Part shown: one piece after another, positions 4,837-5,307 of the stretch
Layout: every line of letters starts with the position of its first letter
Numbering within the stretch: position 1 is the stretch's first letter
From: Pseudomonadota bacterium
GTDB taxonomy: Bacteria; Pseudomonadota; Gammaproteobacteria; Xanthomonadales; Xanthomonadaceae
Direction of reading: 5' to 3'
NCBI GenBank assembly: GCA_023457475.1
Contig: JAEWLO010000058.1
Span: forward strand, 1 to 5,307
DNA length: 5,307 bases
Notes under the pieces: model-generated
What the model was told of the DNA's origin: nothing
Databases searched by the model: none
Seen by the model: only the letters and a program-made list of their open reading frames with translations
Made by a program: the position numbers and the translations under genes

Positions 4837-5307
4837 TCATGCCTCACCGGTGTGGCGATAGGCATCCAGCGCCGCCTCTCTCCCCGCCGCCAGATCGACA
4901 ATGGGCACACCCGGGTAGGTCGGTGCCTTCTCCGCCAGCAGTTCCGGCGACTGCCAGGGAGCGAAGCGCGCCTTCACCGGTAAAGGAGCGAGCTCCGGCA
5001 CCCAGCGGGTGATGTAGCGCGCGTGCGGGTCGAACTTCTGCGCCTGGGTGACCGGGTTGAAGATGCGGAAATACGGAGCGGCGTCGGCACCGGTTCCGGC
5101 CACCCATTGCCAGCCCATGGTGTTGTTGGCGAGGTCGGCATCAACGAGGGTGTCCCAGAACCAGCGCGCGCCGTGCAGCCAGTGCTGGCGCATGTGTTTG
5201 CACAGGAAGCTCGCCACGATCATGCGCACGCGGTTATGCATGTAGCCGGTGGCCCACAGCTCGCGCAGGCCCGCGTCTACGATGGGAATGCCGGTGCGCC
5301 CCTGCTG
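4837..5307 (-). CDS. phrB: Deoxyribodipyrimidine (CPD class I) photolyase, C-terminal part; 5' end outside the window
   Basis: The visible 156 codons are the C-terminal half of the FAD-binding domain of a light-driven DNA repair enzyme that splits cyclobutane pyrimidine dimers. The frame is open to base 5307, so the ATG at 5241 is internal. Motifs in order are GRTGIPIVDAGLREL (residues 3-17 of the visible part), TGYMHNRVRMIVASFLCKH (20-38), DADLANNTMGWQWVAGTG (56-73), DAAPYFRIFNP (75-85), KFDP (90-93) and RWVPEL (100-105). The Asn and Trp of NNTMGWQW line up with E. coli PhrB N378, near the flavin N5, and W382, the first member of the electron-transfer Trp chain. The end (PIVDLAAGREAALDAYRHTGEA, given here as PIVDLAAGREAAL and DAYRHTGEA) is typical for the family. 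A 135-bp gap separates it from the OmpA-family gene, and no clear terminator is visible there. Confidence 0.95.
   Translation of the reverse strand, partial: QQGRTGIPIVDAGLRELWATGYMHNRVRMIVASFLCKHMRQHWLHGARWFWDTLVDADLANNTMGWQWVAGTGADAAPYFRIFNPVTQAQKFDPHARYITRWVPELAPLPVKARFAPWQSPELLAEKAPTYPGVPIVDLAAGREAALDAYRHTGEA

Noticed and set aside
4844..5107. Overlapping minus-strand ORF in the photolyase region
   Set aside because: It is an alternate frame within the photolyase gene, whose own frame contains all the conserved family motifs.

Overview
The window looks like chromosomal DNA from Stenotrophomonas, most likely the S. maltophilia complex. The evidence is high GC with strongly GC-biased third codon positions, GTAG-headed REP hairpins of the SMAG type (two paired sets), and a gene neighbourhood that matches what I recall of the smeRv / smeU1-V-W-U2-X multidrug efflux locus. 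No database search was possible, so species and gene names rest on motifs, gene order and memory.

Region 1 (1-2495, mainly minus strand) is an efflux operon read right to left. A possible 75-codon leader ORF (2351-2124) overlaps by ATGA the start of a short-chain dehydrogenase/reductase-like gene (2127-1354, SmeU1-like). This is followed by an RND-pump membrane-fusion lipoprotein (1263-61, SmeV-like). Three nucleotides after the membrane-fusion gene's stop lies an inverted SMAG pair that forms a long hairpin. The RND transporter and outer-membrane channel would be expected to the left of base 1 and are not visible.

Region 2 (2352-3518) holds the divergent control region and a plus-strand LysR-type regulator (SmeRv-like). 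The control region has two exact GATTAGTCC repeats and a weaker third copy, spaced about two helical turns apart. One of them sits inside a T-N11-A palindrome of LysR-operator type. The natural model is that the regulator binds here, controls its own gene, and activates the efflux operon on the other strand.

Region 3 (3519-4005) has no credible gene. It is a nest of repeats: an 8-bp tandem repeat, a 147-bp element with perfect 27-bp inverted ends, and a run of about 35-bp repeats packed with GATC. It ends with a strong bidirectional terminator shared by the two convergent flanking genes.

Region 4 (4006-5307, minus strand) has an OmpA-family glycine-zipper lipoprotein that ties the outer membrane to peptidoglycan. 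Upstream of it is the C-terminal 156 codons of a class I CPD photolyase, whose start lies beyond the right edge.

I found no clearly new multi-gene system. The observations most worth following are the operator architecture, the small leader ORF, the SDR that has lost its catalytic residues, and the repeat-dense intergenic region.
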